A stretch of 64,000 nucleotides of DNA from Vreelandella zhaodongensis. GTDB lineage: Bacteria > Pseudomonadota > Gammaproteobacteria > Pseudomonadales > Halomonadaceae. The position numbers and the translations under genes are program-made. Each line of letters begins with the position of its first letter. The first letter of the stretch is position 1. The notes beneath the pieces are model-generated. The model saw only the letters and a list, made by a program, of their open reading frames with translations, did no database searches and was not told where the DNA came from. The DNA lies in contig NZ_JACCDD010000003.1 in NCBI RefSeq assembly GCF_013415115.1, positions 1-64,000 on the forward strand. Direction: 5' to 3'. Shown in pieces: positions 54,511-64,000 of the stretch.

Positions 54511-54543
54511 AATGCCTCTCACTTAATCACGGCCCGTTAAGGG

Positions 54544-55671
54544 TTAGTCACGCGCTTCGATGGGCACCCACTCGCTCTTCTCAGGGCCAGTGTAGTCGGC
54601 GCTGGGGCGAATAATGCGGTTATTGGCGCGCTGCTCAAATACGTGGGCTGCCCAGCCCGTCAAGCGGGACATCACGAAAATCGGCGTGAACAGCTTGGTC
54701 GGAATATCCATGAAGTGGTAAGCACTGGCATGGAAGAAGTCCGCGTTGCAAAACAGCTTCTTCTCACGCCACATGACGTCTTCACAGCGCACAGAAACGG
54801 GGTAAAGCACGCTGTCGCCTACGTCATCGGCAAGCTTCTGCGACCACTCTTTGATGATTTCATTACGCGGGTCTGACTCGCGGTAAATCGCATGACCAAA
54901 GCCCATGATCTTCTCTTTACGCTCAAGCATACCGAGCATTTCGCGCTCGGCTTCTTCCGGCGATGCCCAGTTCTCGATCATTGCCATAGCCGCTTCATTA
55001 GCACCGCCATGCAACGGGCCCCGCAGTGAACCAATCGCACCGGTGACACAAGAGTGCATATCGGAAAGCGTCGAGGCACAAACCCGCGCCGTGAACGTTG
55101 ATGCATTAAACTCATGCTCGGCGTATAGAATCAGCGATACGTTCATGACCCGTGCATGTAACTCAGAGGCCGGCTCACCGCGCAGCATATGCAGGAAGTG
55201 ACCACCTACCGAGGCATCATCGGTTTCGGTATCGATGCGGACACCGTCGTGGCTGAAACGGTACCAGTAGCAAATAATCGAAGGCAGCACCGCTAACAGA
55301 CGATCAGAAACATCCTGCTGCTGGTCAAAGCTCTCTTCCGTTTCCAAGTTACCCAGCATGGAGGTGCCTGTGCGCATCACATCCATCGGATGCGCATCTT
55401 TGGGAATTTGCTCCAGCACGGTTTTCAGGGCATCGGGTAAACCGCGCAGCCCCTTCAGCTTGGTGATGTAGCTATCAAGCTCGGCTTGGTTGGGCAGCTT
55501 GCCTTTCAGTAACAAATACGCAACTTCTTCAAACTTCGCCTTCTCGGCCAGCTCTTTAATATCATAGCCACGATAGGTTAATCCGGAGCCCGTTTTACCC
55601 ACCGTACACAGCGCTGTTGAACCAGCGCTTTGTCCACGAAGTCCTGCGCTGTTTTGTGGTTTATCAGCCAT
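54544..55671 (-). CDS. prpC: 2-methylcitrate synthase PrpC
   Basis: Condenses propionyl-CoA with oxaloacetate. 375 aa, citrate-synthase fold. Active-site residues: His in GPLHGGANEAAM near 213, His in MGFGHAIYR near 252, and Asp in the C-terminal region. Its place between prpB and acnD makes PrpC, not GltA, the assignment. The ATG at 55671 has CAGGAG upstream; the frame extended to 55725 is not conserved. Confidence 0.95.
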   Translation of the reverse strand: MADKPQNSAGLRGQSAGSTALCTVGKTGSGLTYRGYDIKELAEKAKFEEVAYLLLKGKLPNQAELDSYITKLKGLRGLPDALKTVLEQIPKDAHPMDVMRTGTSMLGNLETEESFDQQQDVSDRLLAVLPSIICYWYRFSHDGVRIDTETDDASVGGHFLHMLRGEPASELHARVMNVSLILYAEHEFNASTFTARVCASTLSDMHSCVTGAIGSLRGPLHGGANEAAMAMIENWASPEEAEREMLGMLERKEKIMGFGHAIYRESDPRNEIIKEWSQKLADDVGDSVLYPVSVRCEDVMWREKKLFCNADFFHASAYHFMDIPTKLFTPIFVMSRLTGWAAHVFEQRANNRIIRPSADYTGPEKSEWVPIEARD

Positions 55672-55731
55672 GTCGTGTCTCCTGTTAGCTCTTTTTATAT
55701 GTTTTAGTATTGATGATGGTATCAACGGCTA

Positions 55732-56628
55732 TTAAGCGTCTTTCTGCTCAGCAAATAGCGCATCGAGCTTTTGCTCGAAATCGTGATAATTCAAAAAGTC
55801 GTAAAGCTCATCGCGGGTCTGCATAGTATCAACCACGTCTTTTTGATGACCGTTATCCAAAATGCTCTGATACACCTTTAATGCGGCAGCATTCATGGCG
55901 CGGAATGCAGAGAGCGGATAAAGCACCATGCGACAGCCCACCTCGCCCAGCTCCTGCTGAGAGAACAGCGGTGTTGCGCCAAATTCAGTGATGTTGGCCA
56001 GAATCGGGGCATTCACGCGCGAACAGAATGCACGATAGTCATCCAGTGTGTGCACGGCTTCGGCGAAGATCGCGTCTGCTCCCGCTTCCACGCAGGCGTT
56101 AGCGCGCTCGATGGCAGCGTCTAAGCCCTCTTTCTGGAACGCGTCGGTACGCGCAATCAGATAAAAATCAGGATCTAATTTGGCATCTGCCGCGGCCTTA
56201 ATGCGGTCAACCATTTCCTGCTGGGACACAATGGCTTTATTAGGGCGATGACCGCAGCGCTTTTGAGCCACTTGATCTTCTAGGTGAACGGCAGCAACGC
56301 CTGCGCGCTGCATCTCTTTAACGGTACGCGAAATATTAAAGGCACCGCCCCAGCCCGTGTCGATATCCACCAACAGCGGAAGGTCGGTAGCACCGCAGAT
56401 ACGGTGTGCATCTTCCACCACGTCATTCATGCTGGTCATTCCCAAATCCGGCAAGCCAAAGGAAGCGTTAGCCACGCCACCACCCGACAGATAAATCGCT
56501 TGATGTCCCACTCGCTCGGCCATCATCGCGGTATACGCGTTAATCGTGCCTAGAATCGGTAGTGGGCGGTTCGCTTCTAGTGCAGCACGAAAGCGAGCAC
56601 CTGGCGTGAGAATAGATGAGGTGGACAT
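55732..56628 (-). CDS. prpB: 2-methylisocitrate lyase PrpB
   Basis: Splits 2-methylisocitrate to pyruvate and succinate. 298 aa, isocitrate lyase superfamily. Active-site motif KRCGHRPNK near 120, [15 protein letters not shown] near 85. The start at 56628 has AAAGGAG upstream. First structural gene of the prp operon, 43 bp after gntR. Confidence 0.95.
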   Translation of the reverse strand: MSTSSILTPGARFRAALEANRPLPILGTINAYTAMMAERVGHQAIYLSGGGVANASFGLPDLGMTSMNDVVEDAHRICGATDLPLLVDIDTGWGGAFNISRTVKEMQRAGVAAVHLEDQVAQKRCGHRPNKAIVSQQEMVDRIKAAADAKLDPDFYLIARTDAFQKEGLDAAIERANACVEAGADAIFAEAVHTLDDYRAFCSRVNAPILANITEFGATPLFSQQELGEVGCRMVLYPLSAFRAMNAAALKVYQSILDNGHQKDVVDTMQTRDELYDFLNYHDFEQKLDALFAEQKDA

Positions 56629-56671
56629 TGGCGTTGCTCCTTTAAAAGGCTTGGCGGATAGGCGTATCGAA

Positions 56672-57415
56672 CTAATCCGCTGATGACGTTGATTGTTGTT
56701 CAAGAATGGCGGCATAGCGGTCGGCGACGTTTGCCCGAGAAGCGCTTACGTGGCGTCGCATCAGCAACTCAGCCAACTCGGCATCACCGGCTTCAATGGC
56801 ATCCACAATACGGTGGTGCTCTACAAAAGCGAGCTGGGGTCGCTTACCGCTGGCACTAAACTGAGTGCGATAAAGACGCACTAAGTAGTAGAGGTCATCG
56901 CAAAGCAGGTTCATCAGCATTTTGTTGTGGCTGCCTTGCACAATGCGATAGTGAAAGTCGAGATCACCTTCGCGCTGGTAGTAGGCTTCGCCACGTTTGA
57001 GGTCTGCCTGCTCTTCATGGAGTGCAAGCACCTCTCGCAGCCCTTGAATTTCTTCGGCAGACATATGCTCTGCAGCCAAGCGTGCTGCCATACTCTCAAG
57101 CGCTTCGCGCACATCAAACAACTCAAGCAGCTCTTTCATCGAGAGTTTGACAACCCGTGCGCCAACGTGAGGCACACGCTCAATTAGGCGGTGCGCCTCT
57201 AAACGCCGCATGGCTTCGCGCAACGGCCCGCGAGAAATACCGTAGGTTTTAGAAAGTCCCGGCTCGGTAATTTTGCTGCCCGGCGCCAGCTCTCCACGTA
57301 CAATAGCGTCTTGAAGCTGATGAAATACCCGCTCAGCCAGTGTTCGGACTTCAGGCGAGATCTGGTCACTGGGCGTATCAGCAGTAGATCGAGAAAGCGT
57401 AGTCAGTGAGGTCAT
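56672..57415 (-). CDS. GntR-family regulator of the prp operon
   Basis: 247 aa. Winged helix at about 25-90 ([15 protein letters not shown] recognition helix near 62) followed by an FCD ligand-binding domain with metal-binding histidines (DLDFHYRI near 150). The FCD subclass suits repression relieved by a methylcitrate-cycle intermediate. The start at 57415 lies after a promoter (57447-57475) and a 16-bp palindrome, indicating autoregulation. It heads the gntR-prpBC-acnD unit. The alternative start at 57475 falls within the -35 hexamer. Confidence 0.88.
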   Translation of the reverse strand: MTSLTTLSRSTADTPSDQISPEVRTLAERVFHQLQDAIVRGELAPGSKITEPGLSKTYGISRGPLREAMRRLEAHRLIERVPHVGARVVKLSMKELLELFDVREALESMAARLAAEHMSAEEIQGLREVLALHEEQADLKRGEAYYQREGDLDFHYRIVQGSHNKMLMNLLCDDLYYLVRLYRTQFSASGKRPQLAFVEHHRIVDAIEAGDAELAELLMRRHVSASRANVADRYAAILEQQSTSSAD

Positions 57416-57418
57416 GGC

Positions 57419-57434
57419 TAATTGTCGACAATTA
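57419..57434. promoter_or_regulatory. GntR operator, perfect palindrome
   Basis: TAATTGTCGACAATTA reads identically on both strands. It starts 4 nt upstream of the gntR ATG and downstream of the predicted transcription start, so bound protein would block elongation and the 5' end of the mRNA. The TTGTCGACAA core is typical of FadR/FCD-type GntR sites. A related site AATGTCAACAAT lies at 57536-57547. Confidence 0.75.
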
Positions 57435-57446
57435 TGGGGTAGAAGA

Positions 57447-57475
57447 ACTTTAGCCTGCCATTTTTGTGTCGTCAA
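57447..57475 (-). promoter_or_regulatory. Promoter of the gntR-prp operon
   Basis: TTGACG (57470-57475), 17-bp spacer, TAAAGT (57447-57452) on the minus strand, about 32 bp before the gntR ATG. Confidence 0.65.
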
Positions 57476-57535
57476 CTAGTCAAAATGCTCGATTTTATTC
57501 GCCTTTCGTGTAACGTCACGTTTCACCCCCACTTA

Positions 57536-57547
57536 AATGTCAACAAT
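57536..57547. promoter_or_regulatory. Second, weaker GntR-type site
   Basis: AATGTCAACAAT shares TGTC-ACAAT with the 57419 palindrome, one base different in the core. It is about 60 bp upstream of the promoter. Confidence 0.35.
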
Positions 57548-57666
57548 CGCCCCTTTCCGTTCATTATTTTTTACCAACCGTGAGAAATGCGTCGGTGTAC
57601 TCTACTGGTGTCATCGATTAACGACCTCTAAAATGCATGGCCCCCCACTGGCCAGGCGTTTGCTTC

Positions 57667-59025
57667 ATGACATCGGCGTTGACCATTAAAGCCCTGCCCT
57701 ACTCTCCTGACCCACTGGAGACGTTTTCCTGTTTGCGACAACGCCCAGGGGCAGTACTGCTGGATAGCGGTCGCCCAACAGCGAATGGGCGCTACGACAT
57801 CATTAGTAGTGATCCGCTAGCCACACTGGAAGTTATGCCTGACGGCCAAACCAACTTCACGTCAGCGCAGCTTGAGCTCCCTGCGGCACTTACTGGCGAT
57901 ATGACCGCCCAGCAACAGTGGATGCTTGAGCAGTTGCCCAGCGCAGACATACCCAGCGAGCTACCATTTTTAGGTGGCCTGATTGGCTACTGGAGCTATG
58001 ACCTGGGACGCAATAACCTCGCGATTCCTAGCCGTCACCCCAACGTGACCAATCTGCCATTAGCACGCCTGGGGCTTTACGACTGGTGCATTACCTTTGA
58101 TCACGAAATGCAAACCGCGTGGCTCATAGCGCCAACGACTCGCCAGCAAGCGGTTTTAAAATGGCTTGCTCAGCCTTCTACAAGTCCCTATAAAAGCTTT
58201 CAATTAACCAGTTCCTTCCAGGCTGAACTTAGCCAAGCGGATTACACCGAACGCTTTGATGCTGTTCAGCGCTACATTCGCGCTGGCGACTGCTATCAAA
58301 TCAACCTTGCCCAACGGTTTACAGCGCGCTACGAAGGCGATGAATGGCAGGCATACCTACGCCTACGAAAAGCAACACCGACGCCCTTCTCAGGCTTTAT
58401 GGCATGGAAAAACCAGGCGGTGCTCTCGCTTTCCCCCGAGCGCTTTATTCAATGCCGAGACGGGCTGGTGGAAACCCGTCCAATCAAAGGCACACGGCCA
58501 AGGGGTAAGTCGCCGGAAGAAGATATCGCCCTAGCAGAACAGCTATTAAGTAGCACCAAAGACCGCGCGGAAAATGTCATGATTGTAGATTTGCTGCGCA
58601 ATGACTTAGGGCGGGTATGCGCTCCAGGGTCTATCCGTGTGCCGCAGCTGTGTCAGTTAGAGAGCTACCCTAACGTGCATCACCTGGTGAGCGTGGTACA
58701 AGGGCAGCTTGCCAAGCATCGCTCGCCACTTTCCCTGCTAACGGCAGCTTTTCCCGGCGGCTCTATTACTGGCGCGCCCAAAGTACGCGCCATGCAGATA
58801 ATCGATGAACTCGAACCCTGCCAGCGCAGTGTCTATTGCGGAAGCCTGGGCTACATTGATACACGGGGCAGTATGGATACGTCGATTGCAATACGTACCA
58901 TGGTGGCAGATGCAGGTACGTTACATGTATGGGGCGGTGGTGGACTGGTCGCCGATTCCAAGGCAGAAGAAGAGTACACAGAGACGCTGGATAAAATTTG
59001 CCACCTTATTGGCGCTTTGGAATAA
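57667..59025 (+). CDS. pabB: Aminodeoxychorismate synthase component I
   Basis: Makes 4-amino-4-deoxychorismate for folate. 452 aa, chorismate-binding enzyme. Motifs PIKGTRPRG near 283, DLLRNDLGRVC near 315, FPGGSITGAPKVRAM near 363. The start at 57667 (MTSALTIKALPYSPDP) matches the PabB N-terminus better than the ATG at 57637; neither has a good ribosome site. The similarity to TrpE is expected; PabB is favoured by N-terminal sequence and lack of trp neighbours. Confidence 0.88.
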   Translation: MTSALTIKALPYSPDPLETFSCLRQRPGAVLLDSGRPTANGRYDIISSDPLATLEVMPDGQTNFTSAQLELPAALTGDMTAQQQWMLEQLPSADIPSELPFLGGLIGYWSYDLGRNNLAIPSRHPNVTNLPLARLGLYDWCITFDHEMQTAWLIAPTTRQQAVLKWLAQPSTSPYKSFQLTSSFQAELSQADYTERFDAVQRYIRAGDCYQINLAQRFTARYEGDEWQAYLRLRKATPTPFSGFMAWKNQAVLSLSPERFIQCRDGLVETRPIKGTRPRGKSPEEDIALAEQLLSSTKDRAENVMIVDLLRNDLGRVCAPGSIRVPQLCQLESYPNVHHLVSVVQGQLAKHRSPLSLLTAAFPGGSITGAPKVRAMQIIDELEPCQRSVYCGSLGYIDTRGSMDTSIAIRTMVADAGTLHVWGGGGLVADSKAEEEYTETLDKICHLIGALE

Positions 59026-59140
59026 AGAATAAAATTCTTAAATCAAAAAGAAATATAAAAGCCAAACCAAACGGTATTGGGGCTGAGCCCCTTCCCTTTG
59101 ATAGCCTAGTGTCATACTCGACCTTGTAACAGGAGTCAGC

Positions 59141-59761
59141 ATGTCCTCAGCGCTTGACAATATTAACCGCGATTTTGCCAATAACCCCCAAGAACTTATT
59201 AAGTGGGCGTTTAGCCAAGGTGAGCGCCCCATCTGCACGACCAACTTCCGGCCATTTGAGGCGGTGATCCTTCACATGGTGACCCAGGTACGCCCAGACA
59301 CACCGATCGTGTGGATGGATAGTGGCTACAACACGGAAGCCACCTATCAATTCGCCGATGCTTTAATCCAGCGGCTGAATCTAAACATGGTGAGCTTTAT
59401 TCCTAAGCGAACCCGTGCTCACCGTGAAGCGTTAGAGGGGCCAATGCCAAGCATTGACGACCCACGCCACGCTGCCTTCACGCAAGAAGTAAAGATTGAG
59501 CCGTTCGAACGCGCCTTACGGGAAATGCGGCCGGATGTCTGGTTTACCGCGTTACGGGCAGAGGACACTCCAGAGCGGGCCAAAATGCAGCCTGCCAGCC
59601 GTAACAGCGATGGCCTTTTAAAAGTTGCACCACTACTACAGTGGACAGCAAAAGATATGTACTACTACTTAGAAGCTCACGACCTACCTAATAATTTCGA
59701 CTACTTTGACCCCACCAAGGTGGAAGATAAGCGTGAGTGCGGATTGCATTTACAACACTAA
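59141..59761 (+). CDS. cysH: Phosphoadenosine phosphosulfate reductase family protein
   Basis: Reduces PAPS to sulfite using thioredoxin in sulfate assimilation. 206 aa, slightly short for the family. The PP-loop region TTNFRPFEAVILHM near 33 and the C-terminal catalytic ECGLHLQH are visible; the four extra cysteines of Fe-S type APS reductases are absent, indicating PAPS specificity. AGGAGT precedes the ATG. Thioredoxin (trxA) and the regulator cysB are close by, and cysB is convergent. Confidence 0.85.
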   Translation: MSSALDNINRDFANNPQELIKWAFSQGERPICTTNFRPFEAVILHMVTQVRPDTPIVWMDSGYNTEATYQFADALIQRLNLNMVSFIPKRTRAHREALEGPMPSIDDPRHAAFTQEVKIEPFERALREMRPDVWFTALRAEDTPERAKMQPASRNSDGLLKVAPLLQWTAKDMYYYLEAHDLPNNFDYFDPTKVEDKRECGLHLQH

Positions 59762-59785
59762 ACGTGACACCTAGGTGGTAAATGA

Positions 59786-59825
59786 TGAATAGCGCGCAAG
59801 CTCAACCACGCTAATGCGCTATTCA
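59786..59825. terminator. Hairpin between convergent cysH and cysB
   Basis: TGAATAGCGC and GCGCTATTCA form a perfect 10-bp stem with a 20-nt loop. No T run. It lies in the 90-bp gap between the two stops. Confidence 0.5.
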
Positions 59826-59851
59826 TCTAACGCTCTTGGGGAAACTTCCGA

Positions 59852-61169
<1,318 letters not shown>

Positions 61170-61493
61170 ATGGCTAACAATGTTGATGTCACCAACGCCA
61201 ATTTTGAGCAAGAAGTCCTCAACGCCGAACAGCCTGTCCTGCTGAAGTTTTGGGCCCCCTGGTGCGGTCCCTGTAAAGTAATGGCACCTGTGGTTGATGA
61301 AGTAGCCGCCGAACGCGGTGACAACTTAAAAGTGGTTAGTGTGAACGTTGACGATGCACCTGAAATTGCAGCAGAGCAAGGTGTACGCGGCGTTCCAACA
61401 GTGATGCTGTTCAAATCTGGAACAAAAGTAGCCTCACTGGTGGGTGCTCAGTCGAAATCGCAGTTGACCCAGTTTATCGATCAAAACGCTTAA
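61170..61493 (+). CDS. trxA: Thioredoxin 1
   Basis: Cytosolic dithiol reductant, electron donor for CysH and ribonucleotide reductase. 107 aa with WCGPC at residues 31-35 and the cis-proline in GVPTVMLF near 75. GGGAGAA precedes the ATG; the frame to 61110 is not conserved. A strong hairpin follows. Confidence 0.97.
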   Translation: MANNVDVTNANFEQEVLNAEQPVLLKFWAPWCGPCKVMAPVVDEVAAERGDNLKVVSVNVDDAPEIAAEQGVRGVPTVMLFKSGTKVASLVGAQSKSQLTQFIDQNA

Positions 61494-61502
61494 ACTGCGT
61501 TG

Positions 61503-61531
61503 GGGTTACCGCTGAAAACCAGCGGTAACCC
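61503..61531 (+). terminator. Hairpin after trxA
   Basis: GGGTTACCGCTG and CAGCGGTAACCC, a perfect 12-bp stem around AAAAC, 10 bp past the stop. A short ATATTTT follows later; intrinsic termination is likely but weak. Confidence 0.7.
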
Positions 61532-61635
61532 ACTGTGATATTTTAGCCATCCAGTCTCACTCCACAGCTATTTCTTCACGGTAACCTCTTTACAACCATC
61601 TCCTTACAACCACCTCCCCATAACCCTCTCCGTTT

Positions 61636-62730
61636 TCACTCCCGCTCTAATGGGGGACGGCTTGCATCTCCAGTGCTTGCTTTACTCTGCCCACCAGGTC
61701 CAAGCAAGTGAGCAATCCAGCGGGTTTGCGGGTGGCTATCCAGAGCAATTTTCAATGTCATCGTCAATACCACCGACAGCAGCATGCCGACGGCCCCAAA
61801 AATCCACCCCCAAACGACCAGCGAAAGAAACGCCACAAAGGTAGATAGCCCTAACGCCCGCCCCATCACTCGCGGCTCGATCAAATTCCCCAACACAAAA
61901 TTAATCACCAGATAGGCAGAGGCCAGTAACAGGGCCTGCAATGCACCACCATCCTGGGAAACCAGCAACAAAAGCACCGGCGGTATCGCCGCCAACGCAG
62001 AACCAATATTGGGAATAAAGTTAAGCGCAAAGGCCAGTACCGCCCAAAGTAGTGGAAACTGCACGCCCACCGCCAAGCATGAAAGCCACACCAACACCGC
62101 CGTTGCCAAGCTAATCACTGTTTTAACTGCCAAGTAGCGTTTCAGCGTTAAGCTAAATTCGCTAAAGCGCTTGAGGCTGGGGGCAGGGTTTTCCAGGGCA
62201 AGCGACACTTTCTCCCGGAAATTCAGTGTTTCAAACAGCATAAAAATCACTAACAGTGCCACAATGCTGCCCTGCATAAAGAGACTACCAAGCTCCCCTA
62301 GCAATTTTGTCACCCACGATCCGTCGTCCTCCATGGCAAATAAATTACTTAGCTGTTCAGGGTTGATGGCCAACCCACTATTGGCAAGCGCATTCAAAAC
62401 ATCTCTATAGTGCTCATACAAACGCGCCTCAATATCTGGTAGCGCCTCAACAAAGGTGCTAAAGCTATTCACTACCAGCAAACCAATCAAAGAGACAAAC
62501 CCAACGAGCACCATCAATGCTAAGAAAGCCGAGGTTCGCATCCCTAAACCGTGCCGATGCAGCCATTGAATAGGCGATGTGCACACCACCGCGATAAAAA
62601 CAGCCAACAGCAATGGCACGATTAAATCAGCTCCTGCCTTCATGCCAGCGACAATCACCACCAAGGCAGCAAGCGCCAAGGTCGCGTTTAAGGGGATACT
62701 TCGGTAGTCATCATCCGACAATTTAGACAT
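61636..62730 (-). CDS. AI-2E family transporter (PerM-like)
   Basis: 364 aa. Two N-terminal helices (about 15-60), a third near 65-90, a soluble stretch (about 95-150), then several helices to about 335. The motif FALNFIPNIGSALAAIPP near 235 and GNLIEPRVMGRALGLS near 278 identify the family. Members include AI-2 exporter TqsA and sodium/proton antiporters in halophiles; the substrate here is unknown. The C-terminal tail is polar and poorly conserved. Confidence 0.88.
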   Translation of the reverse strand: MSKLSDDDYRSIPLNATLALAALVVIVAGMKAGADLIVPLLLAVFIAVVCTSPIQWLHRHGLGMRTSAFLALMVLVGFVSLIGLLVVNSFSTFVEALPDIEARLYEHYRDVLNALANSGLAINPEQLSNLFAMEDDGSWVTKLLGELGSLFMQGSIVALLVIFMLFETLNFREKVSLALENPAPSLKRFSEFSLTLKRYLAVKTVISLATAVLVWLSCLAVGVQFPLLWAVLAFALNFIPNIGSALAAIPPVLLLLVSQDGGALQALLLASAYLVINFVLGNLIEPRVMGRALGLSTFVAFLSLVVWGWIFGAVGMLLSVVLTMTLKIALDSHPQTRWIAHLLGPGGQSKASTGDASRPPLERE

Positions 62731-62968
62731 CGCCTTTTCCCTAGCTTTTATCTATACAGCATGGTCGCTCGGTTGATATTGCACAAACTCTGGCAATAGT
62801 GATCCAACTATGAAATTAGCACGCAAACTATGGAAATAGTGAGCAATTGCTTTTTACCACCACTTTGTGAGTGAACTTTACACTGCCTTCCCCTTCAAAG
62901 CGGTGTTCTCAGTAACCAGCTAACTTTCAGCTCGCTAGTCGAGCCCCAAAATAGTAAGGAAAGGATTT

Positions 62969-64000
<1,032 letters not shown>

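Noticed and set aside
59079..59091. GGGGCTGAGCCCC dyad upstream of cysH as an operator
   Set aside because: Only 13 bp, GC-rich and unlike known CysB or sulfur regulatory sites; could be chance.

Overview
This is a chromosomal window from a gammaproteobacterium. Gene content and order fit Halomonadaceae (a Halomonas-like marine or halophilic organism), with many blocks shared with Pseudomonas: gacA-uvrC-pgsA followed by tRNA-Gly/Cys/Leu, dnaX-ybaB-recR, mlaA followed by a PP2C phosphatase and a STAS gene, gntR-prpB-prpC-acnD with prpF, and cysH next to cysB. The assignment is inferred from synteny and protein families; no rRNA lies in the window to confirm it. No insertion sequence, prophage or CRISPR array was found.

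Layout. 1-277: a stable-RNA-type promoter firing leftward off the window, next to the terminator of the first gene. 278-6842: an acyl-CoA catabolic cluster (acyl-CoA dehydrogenase, SDR, acyl-CoA synthetase, TetR regulator, divergent thiolase). 7062-12135: an arsenic island of two convergent arms, arsH-acr3-flavin reductase-CC/Se protein and gapdh-arsJ. Near-identical palindromes precede both arms, but no arsR or arsC is present. 12293-17112: pstSCAB under a Pho box. 17269-23353: Bcr/CflA exporter, transaldolase, the mlaA-phosphatase-STAS operon and a KAS III enzyme. 23460-30760: hrpA, fadD, yafJ and a small membrane protein. 30823-33267: an S9A peptidase and an unannotated 55-residue protein behind a perfect 41-nt palindrome.

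33324-39289: a tightly packed leftward run (dnaX-ybaB-recR-rnd-ycgL-acpH-ycgN) with grxD upstream. dnaX carries a textbook -1 frameshift heptamer. 39510-44353: argF, tRNA-Ala, gacA, uvrC, pgsA and three more tRNAs. 44354-49869: a tandem-repeat region, nadB, ygfX/sdhE, ihfB, lapA-lapB and pyrF. 50119-57475: comEA-like gene and the 2-methylcitrate (propionate) locus with its GntR regulator. 57667-64000: pabB, cysH, cysB, trxA, an AI-2E-family permease, a SIMPL-domain protein and the 3' end of serS.

How the genes work together. The fatty-acid genes (acyl-CoA dehydrogenase cluster, fadD) share PsrA-like operator palindromes and feed acetyl-CoA and propionyl-CoA; propionyl-CoA is handled by the prp locus. 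GAPDH plus ArsJ converts and exports arsenate as an arseno-sugar phosphate, while Acr3 exports arsenite and ArsH oxidises organoarsenicals. The arsenic and phosphate-uptake loci are adjacent, which is sensible because arsenate enters through phosphate transporters. The best candidate for something undescribed is the small FLTIWD-repeat protein with its palindromic promoter at 33000-33267.
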